From assembly GCA_025980475.1 (NCBI GenBank), contig JAICXL010000016.1, positions 1 to 39,474 on the forward strand: a DNA stretch of 39,474 bases, read 5' to 3'. Positions 17,059 through 24,318 of the stretch are shown in pieces; the stretch's first letter is position 1; each line of letters begins with the position of its first letter. Source of the DNA: Nocardioidaceae bacterium. GTDB lineage: Bacteria > Actinomycetota > Actinomycetes > Propionibacteriales > Nocardioidaceae. The position numbers were made by a program, and so were the translations under genes. The notes beneath the pieces are model-generated. The model was not told the origin of the DNA, made no database searches, and saw nothing but the letters and a program-made list of their open reading frames with translations.

Positions 17059-18680
17059 GACGTCGCCCCGCCCGTGTCGCGCGACCATCTGACGACCATG
17101 CGGCAGACGTGCGGGTCCTCGTCGCGGAAGGGCGCCAGCCCGGTGCCCTGGGTCTGGAACACCACCTCGCCCCCGGCACGCTCGATCTGACTGCGCACCC
17201 GGCGCGGCGCGAGATAGTTGCGTGGACCGGAGAAGGTCTTGCGGCGTCGCCGGTCCTGCCTTGTGCGGAACTCGAGGAAGAGGAAGCCGCCCCGGCGCAG
17301 CGACATCGAGGCGAGCCGGAAGACGTGGTCCCGGCCCTGCCGGTGCATGCCGTGCAGCAGGAACCGGGCGTAGAGGTCGACCGGCTCGTCGCTTCGGCTC
17401 AGCCTGGCACCGAACGCGAGCACCGCCCGAAGGTCGGAGAGGTTGAGCACCTCCACCGAGACCTTCGGGCCCGTGCGCCGTCGCCGGGCAGCGCGCTCCC
17501 GCAGCGCCTTGAGCACGCTGCGCGGGACGTAGTCGACGGCCGTGACCTGCCGCCCCTGCCCGGCGAACCAGAGCGTGTCCCGCCCGGTGCCGGCGCCCAG
17601 GTCCACGAGCGGCCGTGCGGAGGGATACTGCTCGGCCACCCAGCGAGCGAACGGCGTTGGTTCGTCGGGCACGGACCCCGCCGCGGCGGCGGCGAACCTG
17701 CCCCAGTGCTTGCGTCCGGTGATCAGGCCGCCGTACCAGCCGTTGAAGCGACGGTGCAGGGAACGGGGGGAGTCGTAGCGGAACGAAGGATCGGGCACGC
17801 GCCAACGCTCGCCGTAGGTGGCCGCCAGGACCGACTCTGGGTCATGGGGAGCGGGCACCTCCCTGCCGTGCAGCGTCACCGTGCCGAGCGGCAGGACTGT
17901 CTCTCGCGGCAGGCGGACGCCGAGGTCCGAGGGGATGTAGAGGACCCCCTCGACCCAATTGGCCGAGAACACGTCCACGAAGCGAACGGAGCCGTCGCTG
18001 AGGGCGATCGAGATGTTCAGCCGGACACCCGAGCCACGGCGCACCTTCCAGCCGGCTGCGGACAGGGCACGCTCGACCCGGAAGCCTTCGCGGACGATGT
18101 CGACCGGATGGGACTCGGCGCTGGCGTAGGCGATGTCGACGTCGTTGTCGTGGCCGATGAACCGGCCGTCGCGCACCGCGCCGAGCAGGGTCCCGTAACA
18201 CAGGAACACGGGTAGCCCGGTGCGCTGGAGGATCGTGCCCATCATCTCGAGCAGCCGCTCCACGAGCTCGTCGACGAGCTCGTCGGCGTCGCTTGCGAGC
18301 GGACGGATCAGGCGACCCCACTTGTCCAGGATCAGCGCGTTGCCGTGCTGGTCGGTCACTCTCACGGTGCGGTCCGCAGCGTCACCGAAGACGTGGCTGG
18401 TCGTGGCCAGGACGGTGCCGGCGACATGCTCACGGAAGGCCACGTCCGCGTGTCCGCGAAGGTAGCGTCGCAAGGCGCTCGGCCACTCGACACGCTGGTT
18501 GCCCGACGGTCCGGCCGCGTCCCGGGCGGGCTGCAGGGACCAGACGTGCTGGTCGTTGAGGAGGATGTCGTAGGTGGCGTCCTGCTCGACACGCGCGGGC
18601 AACCACACCCGGTCGTCGTCCAGGTGCAGTCGTGCCGGCTTGGTCTCGCGCCCTTTGGCGGCGCCGTTCGCGACGTTCAC
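17055..18680 (-). CDS. LicD/fukutin-like transferase fused to a class I methyltransferase
   Basis: The protein has 541 aa. A beta-rich N-terminus (1-125) is followed by a LicD nucleotidyltransferase-fold domain: FLCYGTLLGAVRDGRF then HDNDVDIAY (Asp178, Asp180, Asp182) and FVDVF. LicD enzymes attach phosphocholine or similar phospho-alcohols to glycans from CDP-alcohols. A SAM-dependent methyltransferase domain begins near 355 with motif I VDLGAGTGRDTLWF and the acidic residue in TAVDY, and ends FRDEDPHVCRMVVRWS. GTG at 18680 overlaps the upstream sulfotransferase stop by four bases. Fusion of the two activities suggests that the added group, or the sugar carrying it, is also methylated. The divergent LicC-like and G1P dehydrogenase genes could supply the CDP-alcohol. 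Confidence 0.85.
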   Translation of the reverse strand: MNVANGAAKGRETKPARLHLDDDRVWLPARVEQDATYDILLNDQHVWSLQPARDAAGPSGNQRVEWPSALRRYLRGHADVAFREHVAGTVLATTSHVFGDAADRTVRVTDQHGNALILDKWGRLIRPLASDADELVDELVERLLEMMGTILQRTGLPVFLCYGTLLGAVRDGRFIGHDNDVDIAYASAESHPVDIVREGFRVERALSAAGWKVRRGSGVRLNISIALSDGSVRFVDVFSANWVEGVLYIPSDLGVRLPRETVLPLGTVTLHGREVPAPHDPESVLAATYGERWRVPDPSFRYDSPRSLHRRFNGWYGGLITGRKHWGRFAAAAAGSVPDEPTPFARWVAEQYPSARPLVDLGAGTGRDTLWFAGQGRQVTAVDYVPRSVLKALRERAARRRRTGPKVSVEVLNLSDLRAVLAFGARLSRSDEPVDLYARFLLHGMHRQGRDHVFRLASMSLRRGGFLFLEFRTRQDRRRRKTFSGPRNYLAPRRVRSQIERAGGEVVFQTQGTGLAPFRDEDPHVCRMVVRWSRDTGGATS

Positions 18681-19822
18681 CGCCCACGCTCCCGCAGCCG
18701 GGCGCGCAGTTGCGAGGGAGGCATCCGGAGCCCGCGCCGGAGCAGGGAGAGCTGTCCGGGGATCGTGCGCTTGCGCAGCCGCATCGCCTCCCGCCGCCAT
18801 CGCTGTCGCTTCACGGACAGCTCCATCACGTCGCGCACCATCTGCTCGATCGCCCGAGCGGCCACGTCGATGATCTCGGCATCCGGGACGTGGTCGGGGT
18901 GCGGGCGCACCGGTTGGTGCTCTGGCGGGACCAGGTCGGCGAGGTCGCCGGTGACCGCGTAACCGGCGTCGGCGATCTCCGCCACGCCGGCGACCGCGAG
19001 CTCGCGGAGCTCCGCGGCATGCTCGTCCTTGAGACCGAACCGGTCTCCGCGCTGGGCGGCCAGCACCTCGTGGCCGAGGTACTGCCGGAGCCACCGGTGA
19101 CGGGCGCTTCCGGGCACGAGCTCGCCGGAGACGTGCGGCACCACGCGCTGCAGCAGCGCAGCCTGGGCGGCCCCGAGGGACTCGTTGGCCCTGGCGGCGT
19201 CCATGTCGAAGCCGGAGTCGTCGATGCCGGTGACGGCACACCAGCGCTGCCACAGCAGGGCGTGGGGGGCGCCCGGGGGCGGCACCGTGATGAGGTGCAG
19301 CCGTTCCCGCGGGACCGTCTCGGCCCAACGGGCCAGTACGGCCGGCAGGTCCTGGGTGGGCCAGCCCCAGGCACGGTGGGGCCGCTCGCGAAGCGTTTCC
19401 TCCATGAAGTCGTCGAGACCGGCTGCCGTGCCCATCTTCAGCGCCTCCTGCCATACCGCGGGGAACTGGCGGAGGTAGTCGCGGGCGGTGACGACGACGT
19501 GCAGCTCACTCTCCGGGAACCGCCCGACGGCGGCCGTGGCCTGCTCCGCGGTGGCCATGCAGAAGAACTCGTGGGTGATCAGCGCCGACCCGTCCCAGTT
19601 CCGCACCTCCGCTACCAGCCGGTCCCAGGCATCGGCCTTGTCTGCCCGGATGCCACGGGACCCACGCACCACCTGCGAGGCATGGAAGTGGTCCATCCGC
19701 TCCCGGCCCGGGTAGAGGAAGCCCTGTCGGCGGAGCAGCGCGCGGTTGCTCCACATCCGCGTCTGCAGGAACGTCGTGCCGGACTTGGGCAGCCCGATGT
19801 GCAGGAAGACGGGGTTCGCCAT
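18677..19822 (-). CDS. Sulfotransferase family protein B
   Basis: The protein has 381 aa. VFLHIGLPKSGTTFLQ (5-20) is the PAPS 5'-phosphosulfate-binding loop, and HVVVTARDYLRQFPAVWQEAL is the likely 3'-phosphate site. The layout matches sulfotransferase A, including the position of the helical Arg-rich C-terminus, so the two are paralogues that have diverged considerably. The ATG has AAGGAG a few bases upstream, a strong ribosome site. It lies 28 bp after the coiled-coil gene and overlaps the LicD fusion gene by four bases. Two sulfotransferases in one operon suggest two different acceptor positions or substrates. Confidence 0.87.
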   Translation of the reverse strand: MANPVFLHIGLPKSGTTFLQTRMWSNRALLRRQGFLYPGRERMDHFHASQVVRGSRGIRADKADAWDRLVAEVRNWDGSALITHEFFCMATAEQATAAVGRFPESELHVVVTARDYLRQFPAVWQEALKMGTAAGLDDFMEETLRERPHRAWGWPTQDLPAVLARWAETVPRERLHLITVPPPGAPHALLWQRWCAVTGIDDSGFDMDAARANESLGAAQAALLQRVVPHVSGELVPGSARHRWLRQYLGHEVLAAQRGDRFGLKDEHAAELRELAVAGVAEIADAGYAVTGDLADLVPPEHQPVRPHPDHVPDAEIIDVAARAIEQMVRDVMELSVKRQRWRREAMRLRKRTIPGQLSLLRRGLRMPPSQLRARLRERGR

Positions 19823-19850
19823 CGATCTCCTTCTGGTCGCAGCCGATGGC

Positions 19851-20138
19851 CTAGAGACTGGCGGAGTAACGGTCGAGGATCCGCTGCGTCTCCGCCTCGT
19901 CGCGCTGTGAGAGCGGCACCAGCAGCTCCTGCACGACGTCGGTGAGCTCGGCGAGGCGTCGGTTGAGCCGGCGGCACTCCTCGACCTCGTCCTCGAGTGC
20001 CTTGACCCGGCGCCTGAGACGGTCGACGTCGGTGGCGAGGTCGCGGGCCGGGCGGTTGAGCCGGGCCTTCGCGTTGACCAACCGGTCGCGGGTACGGCGT
20101 GCCCGCGCCCTCATCGTGCGGTTCATCTGCCTGGTCAC
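19851..20138 (-). CDS. Small coiled-coil protein (DUF6752-like)
   Basis: The protein has 95 aa. The first 30 residues are strongly basic (MNRTMRARARRTRDRLVNAKARL). Residues about 35-70 form a heptad coiled coil (DVDRLRRRVKALEDEVEECRRLNRRLAEL). The end is LVPLSQRDEAETQRILDRYSASL. I associate this type with small actinobacterial proteins beside sulfotransferase genes (DUF6752), but cannot confirm it. It heads the minus-strand operon. Its GTG start is preceded by AAGGGA at short spacing; ATG at 20123 is an alternative. The basic head and coiled coil suggest an oligomeric scaffold, perhaps holding the sulfotransferases together; that is a guess. Confidence 0.7.
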   Translation of the reverse strand: MTRQMNRTMRARARRTRDRLVNAKARLNRPARDLATDVDRLRRRVKALEDEVEECRRLNRRLAELTDVVQELLVPLSQRDEAETQRILDRYSASL

Positions 20139-20229
20139 TCGTCCCTTCAGCGCGGTGGTGTCATGTTACTGACCCGATCCGGCCGCTCGGCCGCGCCCGA
20201 GGGCGACACTCCGCGGCGGCCGGACACGC

Positions 20230-20235
20230 TAGCCT
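20230..20235 (+). promoter_or_regulatory. -10 box TAGCCT of the nucleotidyltransferase operon
   Basis: TAGCCT lies in the 151-bp divergent gap (20139-20289). The RNA start would be near 20242, leaving room for the GAGGAGG ribosome site at 20254-20260. A TAACAT box on the opposite strand (20168-20163) may serve the coiled-coil gene. GGCCG-CT-CGGCC (20181-20192) is a small inverted repeat between the two. Confidence 0.4.
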
Positions 20236-20266
20236 GTGCCACCGCGCCACCCCGAGGAGGAAGCCA

Positions 20267-20293
20267 GTGACCGAAGACCGGAGGACCCCGTGA
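20267..20293 (+). CDS. Possible leader peptide MTEDRRTP
   Basis: A GTG with a strong GAGGAGG site six bases upstream opens an eight-codon ORF. Its TGA overlaps the GTG of the nucleotidyltransferase gene (GTGA). It would work as a coupling or control leader. Alternatively one C is missing from the CCCC just before the GTG. Restoring it gives MTEDRRTPVIGMVLAAG, a natural N-terminus, so this may be a recent mutation or a base-calling error and not a separate gene. Confidence 0.4.
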   Translation: MTEDRRTP

Positions 20294-21024
20294 TCGGCAT
20301 GGTGCTCGCGGCCGGCGCCGGCCGCCGGCTCCGCCCGCACACCGACACGTTGCCCAAGGCCCTCGTGCCCGTGGACGGGGAGACCACGATCCTCGACATC
20401 GCCCTGCGCAACCTCGCAGCGGTCGACCTCCGGGACGTCGCGGTGGTCGTCGGCTACGCGAGCCAGGTCGTGGAGGAGCGGCGTGAGGACCTGGAACGAC
20501 GCCACGGCGTGCGCCTCACCCTGGTCCACAACGACCGGGCTGAGATCTGGAACAACGCCTACTCGATGTGGCTGGCCCGCGACGTGATGGCCGACGGCGC
20601 CCTGATGGTCAACGGGGACACTGTCCATCCCGTCACCGTCGAGGAGGCCCTGCTCGAGCGTCGCGGTCCTGGACTGCTGCTGGCGATGGACGACCAGAAG
20701 CAGCTCGGTGAGGAAGAGATGAAGGTGCAGCTGGACGAAAGCGGCCGGCTGCGCCGGATCACCAAGCTGATGGATCCCGGCGCCGCCGACGGCGAGTACA
20801 TCGGGGTCACCCTGATCGAGGCCGAGGCCGTCCCCGGCCTGGCGTCGGCTCTGCAGGCCACCTTCGAGGGCGACCCGGACCTCTACTACGAGGACGGCTA
20901 CCAGGAGCTCGTCGACCGGGGCGTACCCGTGAGCGTGGCGCCGATCCCGGCCGGCACGGAGTGGGTGGAGGTCGACGACCTGGCGGACCTCCAGCGCGCG
21001 AGGCAGATCGCGTGCCGATACTAG
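20290..21024 (+). CDS. LicC-like sugar/alcohol-phosphate nucleotidyltransferase
   Basis: The protein has 244 aa. The NTP-transferase signature is at the N-terminus: MVLAAGAGRRLRPHTDTLPKALVPV, with the G-rich loop and PK lysine. ERAEIWNNAYS-like sequence (NDRAEIWNNAYSMWLARD) and VNGDTVHP, carrying the metal Asp, follow. LYYEDGYQELVDRG and GTEWVEVDDLADLQRAR close the domain, as in phosphocholine cytidylyltransferases. It likely makes a CDP- or other NDP-activated small alcohol phosphate. The GTG start has GGAGGA upstream. The next gene overlaps by 13 bp and encodes a glycerol-1-phosphate dehydrogenase homologue. Glycerol phosphate is therefore a more likely substrate than choline phosphate, but that is inference. 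Confidence 0.82.
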   Translation: MIGMVLAAGAGRRLRPHTDTLPKALVPVDGETTILDIALRNLAAVDLRDVAVVVGYASQVVEERREDLERRHGVRLTLVHNDRAEIWNNAYSMWLARDVMADGALMVNGDTVHPVTVEEALLERRGPGLLLAMDDQKQLGEEEMKVQLDESGRLRRITKLMDPGAADGEYIGVTLIEAEAVPGLASALQATFEGDPDLYYEDGYQELVDRGVPVSVAPIPAGTEWVEVDDLADLQRARQIACRY

Positions 21025-22067
21025 CCAGGATGCTGCCCAGCCCGATGTTCGTGGACATCAGGGCCGGCGCGGTCGCGGCGCTCGGGGACGTCCTGCAGGA
21101 CCGCTTCATCTCGCCGACCGGAAAGGTGCTGGTCGCGGTCGGACCATCCCAGGGTGAACGCATCTGGCGCACCGTGCAGCCGTCGATGCCCGACGCGGGT
21201 GTTTTCCCAGTCCAGGACGCGAGCCTGGGCAGCGCAGGCCGACTGCAGGAGGCGCTGTCCGAGAGGGGTTACGACGCCGTCGTCGGCATCGGGGGTGGTC
21301 GCACGCTGGACGTCGCGAAGTACGCGGCGACGCGAGCCGGTGTCCCCATGGTCGCCGTGGCGACGAACCTGGCCCACGACGGCATCTGCTCCCCGGTGGC
21401 GTCGCTGATGCACGCCCATGGCAAGGGGTCCTACGGCGTCTCGATGCCGTTGGCGGTGCTCGTCGACCTCGACTACGTCCGCTCCGCCCCACCCCGCCTG
21501 GTCCGGGCCGGTGTCGGGGACGTGGTCAGCAACCTCTCCGCCATCGAGGACTGGCTGCTGGCACACCGGCAGCAAGGAGAGCCCGTCGACGGGCTCGCGA
21601 TCGCCATTGCCCAGAATGCCGCAGAGGCGGTGCTGGGCAGGCGGGACTCGATCGACAGCGACGAGTTCCTGGTCACCCTGGCGCAGTCCCTGGTCCTCTC
21701 CGGGATGGCGATGTCGGTCGCCGGCTCGTCGCGTCCGTGCAGTGGGGCCTGTCACGAGTTCGTGCATGCGGTCGACCAGCTCTTCCCCGGCGCCTCGGAC
21801 CATGGTGAGCTCGCCGGGATCGGCGCCCTCTTCGCCACGTCGCTGCGCGGTGAGACCAGCTTGTTCGAAACCCTCGCGACCTGCTTGCGCCAGCATGGCC
21901 TGCCCACCTCACCGGCCGACATCGGGCTGGACGACGACCAGTTCGTGGCGGCTGTGATGGCCGCACCCGACACCAGACCGGGCCGCTACACCGTGCTGGA
22001 GCACCTCGACCTGACCGAGCGCGAGGTGCGTGACCGGGTGCGGGAGTTCCGGTTGCGGCTCGGCTGA
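21012..22067 (+). CDS. sn-glycerol-1-phosphate dehydrogenase family protein (AraM/EgsA-like)
   Basis: The protein has 351 aa in the iron-containing alcohol dehydrogenase fold. The cofactor motif is VVGIGGGRTLDVAKYAA. Metal ligands expected from EgsA/AraM are present: Asp in GVGDVVSNLSAIEDW, His in SRPCSGACHEFVHAVD and His in SDHGELAGIG. The family reduces dihydroxyacetone phosphate to sn-glycerol-1-phosphate with NAD(P)H. The GTG at 21012 has GAGG eight bases upstream and overlaps the previous gene; ATG at 21030 is an alternative. With the LicC-like enzyme it could make a CDP-glycerol of the sn-1 series for the LicD-type transferase across the divergent promoter. An intrinsic terminator follows the stop directly. 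Confidence 0.88.
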   Translation: MPILARMLPSPMFVDIRAGAVAALGDVLQDRFISPTGKVLVAVGPSQGERIWRTVQPSMPDAGVFPVQDASLGSAGRLQEALSERGYDAVVGIGGGRTLDVAKYAATRAGVPMVAVATNLAHDGICSPVASLMHAHGKGSYGVSMPLAVLVDLDYVRSAPPRLVRAGVGDVVSNLSAIEDWLLAHRQQGEPVDGLAIAIAQNAAEAVLGRRDSIDSDEFLVTLAQSLVLSGMAMSVAGSSRPCSGACHEFVHAVDQLFPGASDHGELAGIGALFATSLRGETSLFETLATCLRQHGLPTSPADIGLDDDQFVAAVMAAPDTRPGRYTVLEHLDLTEREVRDRVREFRLRLG

Positions 22068-22097
22068 CCGGTCACGGCGGATCTGACTGGTATTTTT
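22068..22097 (+). terminator. Intrinsic terminator
   Basis: CCGGTCA (22068-22074) pairs with TGACTGG (22084-22090), seven pairs with one G-U, around a nine-base loop. TATTTTT follows directly. It starts one base after the dehydrogenase stop. This is the only classical hairpin plus T-tract terminator seen in the window. Confidence 0.8.
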
Positions 22098-22122
22098 GTC
22101 CCTCGGGGGATGCCGCGGGCCC

Positions 22123-22181
22123 GTCTCGACAACCTGTCTCGACAACGTGTCCGGCACCGTGTCCGGCGACGAGTCCGGCTA
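22123..22181 (+). repeat. Two tandem repeat arrays in the GlfT2 leader
   Basis: GTCTCGACAACCT and GTCTCGACAACGT form two adjacent 13-bp units (22123-22148). They run straight into three 12-bp units, CGTGTCCGGCAC, CGTGTCCGGCGA and CGAGTCCGGCTA (22146-22181). The arrays lie between the terminator and the GlfT2 start. They may bind a regulator as direct repeats, or be old coding sequence, since the frame stays open. Confidence 0.7.
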
Positions 22182-22212
22182 CCGCCCCCACAACCACGAC
22201 ACCGAGAGTCAG

Positions 22213-24318
22213 GTGAGCACCGACGTGAGCGGCACCATCAGCACCGAGCCAGAGGCGACCCCGTCGTCGGACGGGTTCCGCGTCGTCCAGCGCACCCTGA
22301 TGCGACCCGACCAGGAACTCGACGTCCGGGCGCTCTACGTCGCCGGGTTCTCCGACTTCGGCGTCGGCGAAGCGACGACGCGGCAGTCCGGGGCCGGCCC
22401 CGACGACTCGTGGTCCGAGCGCGTCAAGAATCAGGCGGAGGAGGACGCCGACACCCCGGCGGCGAGCACGTCCCAGCCGGGGCTGCACGGCTACGGGGAG
22501 ATCACGGACCAGGGCCACGCCGTCGCTGGTCCCAACCGCCGGATCACGTTCGCCACCTACTTCAACGCCTTCCCCGCCAGCTACTGGCGACGCTGGACCG
22601 ACTTCTCGTCGGTGCGGTTGCTCGTCAAGGTCCGCGGCCACGGCAACTTCATCGTCTACCGCTCCACCTCCAAGGGGCACGTCCTGCGGGTCGAGTCGAT
22701 CCACGTCGACTCGGACACCACCCAGAGCTACGAGCTGGACCTTTCGCTGAAGCCCTTCATCGACGGCGGCTGGTACTGGTTCGACGTCGAGGCGGAAGAG
22801 TCCTCGCTCACACTCGTCGAGGCGAGCTGGGGGTTCTTCACCGACCAGACGTCCCCCGGCCGCCTGTCGATCGGCATCACCACCTTCAACCGACCGGACT
22901 TCTGCCTGGCCCAGCTCACCAAGCTGGCCGGGGCGCACGACGTGCTCGCCCTCCTCGACGAGATCGTGGTGGTGGACCAGGGCACCGAGCTGGTCCGGGA
23001 CCAGAAGGGGTTCGAGGAGACAGCGGCCGCCCTTGGTGACAAGCTGCGCATCCTGCAGCAGCCGAACCTCGGTGGTTCCGGTGGGTTCTCCCGGGCGATG
23101 GACGAAGCAGCGGCCAAGGGATCGGCCGACTACGTGCTGCTGCTCGACGACGACGTCGTCTGCGAGCTCGAAGGCATCCTGCGGGCCATCGCGATGGCCG
23201 ACCTCGCCCGCACACCGGTGATCGTCGGCGGACAGATGTTCAGCCTCTACGACCGGACGGTGATGCATGCCTTCGGGGAGACCCTGGGCCAGTACCGATG
23301 GTTCTGGGGGCCGGCGCCGGGCACCAAGCACGGCCACGACTTCTCCCGCCGCTCGCTCCGCGGCACGCCGTGGCTGCACCGGCGCGTGGACGTCGACTAC
23401 AACGGTTGGTGGATGTGCCTGATCCCGACGCGGGTCGTCCGTGAGATCGGCCTGTCGCTGCCGATGTTCATCAAGTGGGACGACGCCGAGTTCGGGCTTC
23501 GCGCGGGCGCGGCCGGCTACCCCACGGTCACCCTCCCCGGCGTCGCCGTGTGGCACGTGCCGTGGACGGAGAAGGACGACACCCTGGACTGGCAGGCGTA
23601 CTTCCACGAGCGCAACCGGCTGGTCTCCGGCCTGCTGCACTCGCCCTACGAGCGCGGCGGCCGGCTGGTCCTCGAGAGCCTCGAGAACCACGCCAAGCGC
23701 ACCGTCTCCATGCAGTACAGCACCGGGGAGAGCATCCTGCTCGCCCTTCAGGACGTGCTCGCGGGTCCGGAGCGGATGCACCGGGACATGACCTACCGGC
23801 TGCAGGAGCTGCGCAAGTTGCGGGCGCAGTACCCAGACGGCAGGCTCGCCCCCAGCCTGGAGGAATTCCCGCCGGCCAAGCGAAAGAAGCCCCCGCGCCG
23901 CGGCAAGGCGATCAGCGCGCCCACCGGCGCCGTCGGCGCGGTGAAGACCGCCGCCCTGAGCATGCTGCGCCAGCTGCGCACGCCCCGCGAGTTCGCCCGG
24001 AAGCATCCTGAGGCGATCGTCCCCTACGTGGAGCAGCGGTGGTGGCGGCTGGCCCAGATGGACTCCTCTATCGTCTCGTCGGCCGACGGCACCTCGGCGG
24101 CGTGGTACCAGCGTGACCGCGATCAGTTCGTGGTCCAGATGCGCCGCTCCGTGCAGCTGCACACCCAGCTGTACCGGGAGTGGCCTGCCCTCTCCGCGCG
24201 CTACAAGGAGGCGCTGGGCGAGCTCACCGCGCCGGAGACCTGGAAGCTGACCTTCCAGGGACTCGACGACGAGGTCGGACCAGGAGCACTGCCCGTGGAT
24301 GCCAAGGGAGCCGAGTGA
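22213..24318 (+). CDS. glfT2: GlfT2-like polymerising galactofuranosyltransferase
   Basis: The protein has 701 aa; mycobacterial GlfT2 is about 640. Order: N-terminal beta domain, GT-A domain with ITTFNRPDFC, the metal motif LLDDDVVCE (DDD 312-314), FIKWDDAEFGLRAG (WDDAE 422-426) and VAVWHVPW (His448), then a helical C-terminal domain. An acidic, low-complexity insert near 55-100 (KNQAEEDADTPAAST) is extra. GlfT2 extends galactan with alternating beta-1,5 and beta-1,6 galactofuranose from UDP-Galf. GTG at 22213 is chosen for GAGAG upstream and because family similarity begins soon after; the frame is open further upstream. The stop overlaps the Wzm start by four bases (GTGA). Confidence 0.93.
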   Translation: MSTDVSGTISTEPEATPSSDGFRVVQRTLMRPDQELDVRALYVAGFSDFGVGEATTRQSGAGPDDSWSERVKNQAEEDADTPAASTSQPGLHGYGEITDQGHAVAGPNRRITFATYFNAFPASYWRRWTDFSSVRLLVKVRGHGNFIVYRSTSKGHVLRVESIHVDSDTTQSYELDLSLKPFIDGGWYWFDVEAEESSLTLVEASWGFFTDQTSPGRLSIGITTFNRPDFCLAQLTKLAGAHDVLALLDEIVVVDQGTELVRDQKGFEETAAALGDKLRILQQPNLGGSGGFSRAMDEAAAKGSADYVLLLDDDVVCELEGILRAIAMADLARTPVIVGGQMFSLYDRTVMHAFGETLGQYRWFWGPAPGTKHGHDFSRRSLRGTPWLHRRVDVDYNGWWMCLIPTRVVREIGLSLPMFIKWDDAEFGLRAGAAGYPTVTLPGVAVWHVPWTEKDDTLDWQAYFHERNRLVSGLLHSPYERGGRLVLESLENHAKRTVSMQYSTGESILLALQDVLAGPERMHRDMTYRLQELRKLRAQYPDGRLAPSLEEFPPAKRKKPPRRGKAISAPTGAVGAVKTAALSMLRQLRTPREFARKHPEAIVPYVEQRWWRLAQMDSSIVSSADGTSAAWYQRDRDQFVVQMRRSVQLHTQLYREWPALSARYKEALGELTAPETWKLTFQGLDDEVGPGALPVDAKGAE

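Noticed and set aside
15838-19454. The 655- and 799-codon frames that would extend sulfotransferase A and the LicD fusion upstream
   Set aside because: The upstream parts are shadow translations of the preceding gene. GTG starts with 4-bp overlaps (17058 and 18680) match where the families begin.
22072-24162. A 696-codon minus-strand open frame opposite glfT2
   Set aside because: It is antisense to an unambiguous GlfT2-like protein and is rich in V/H/R/D repeats typical of shadow frames.
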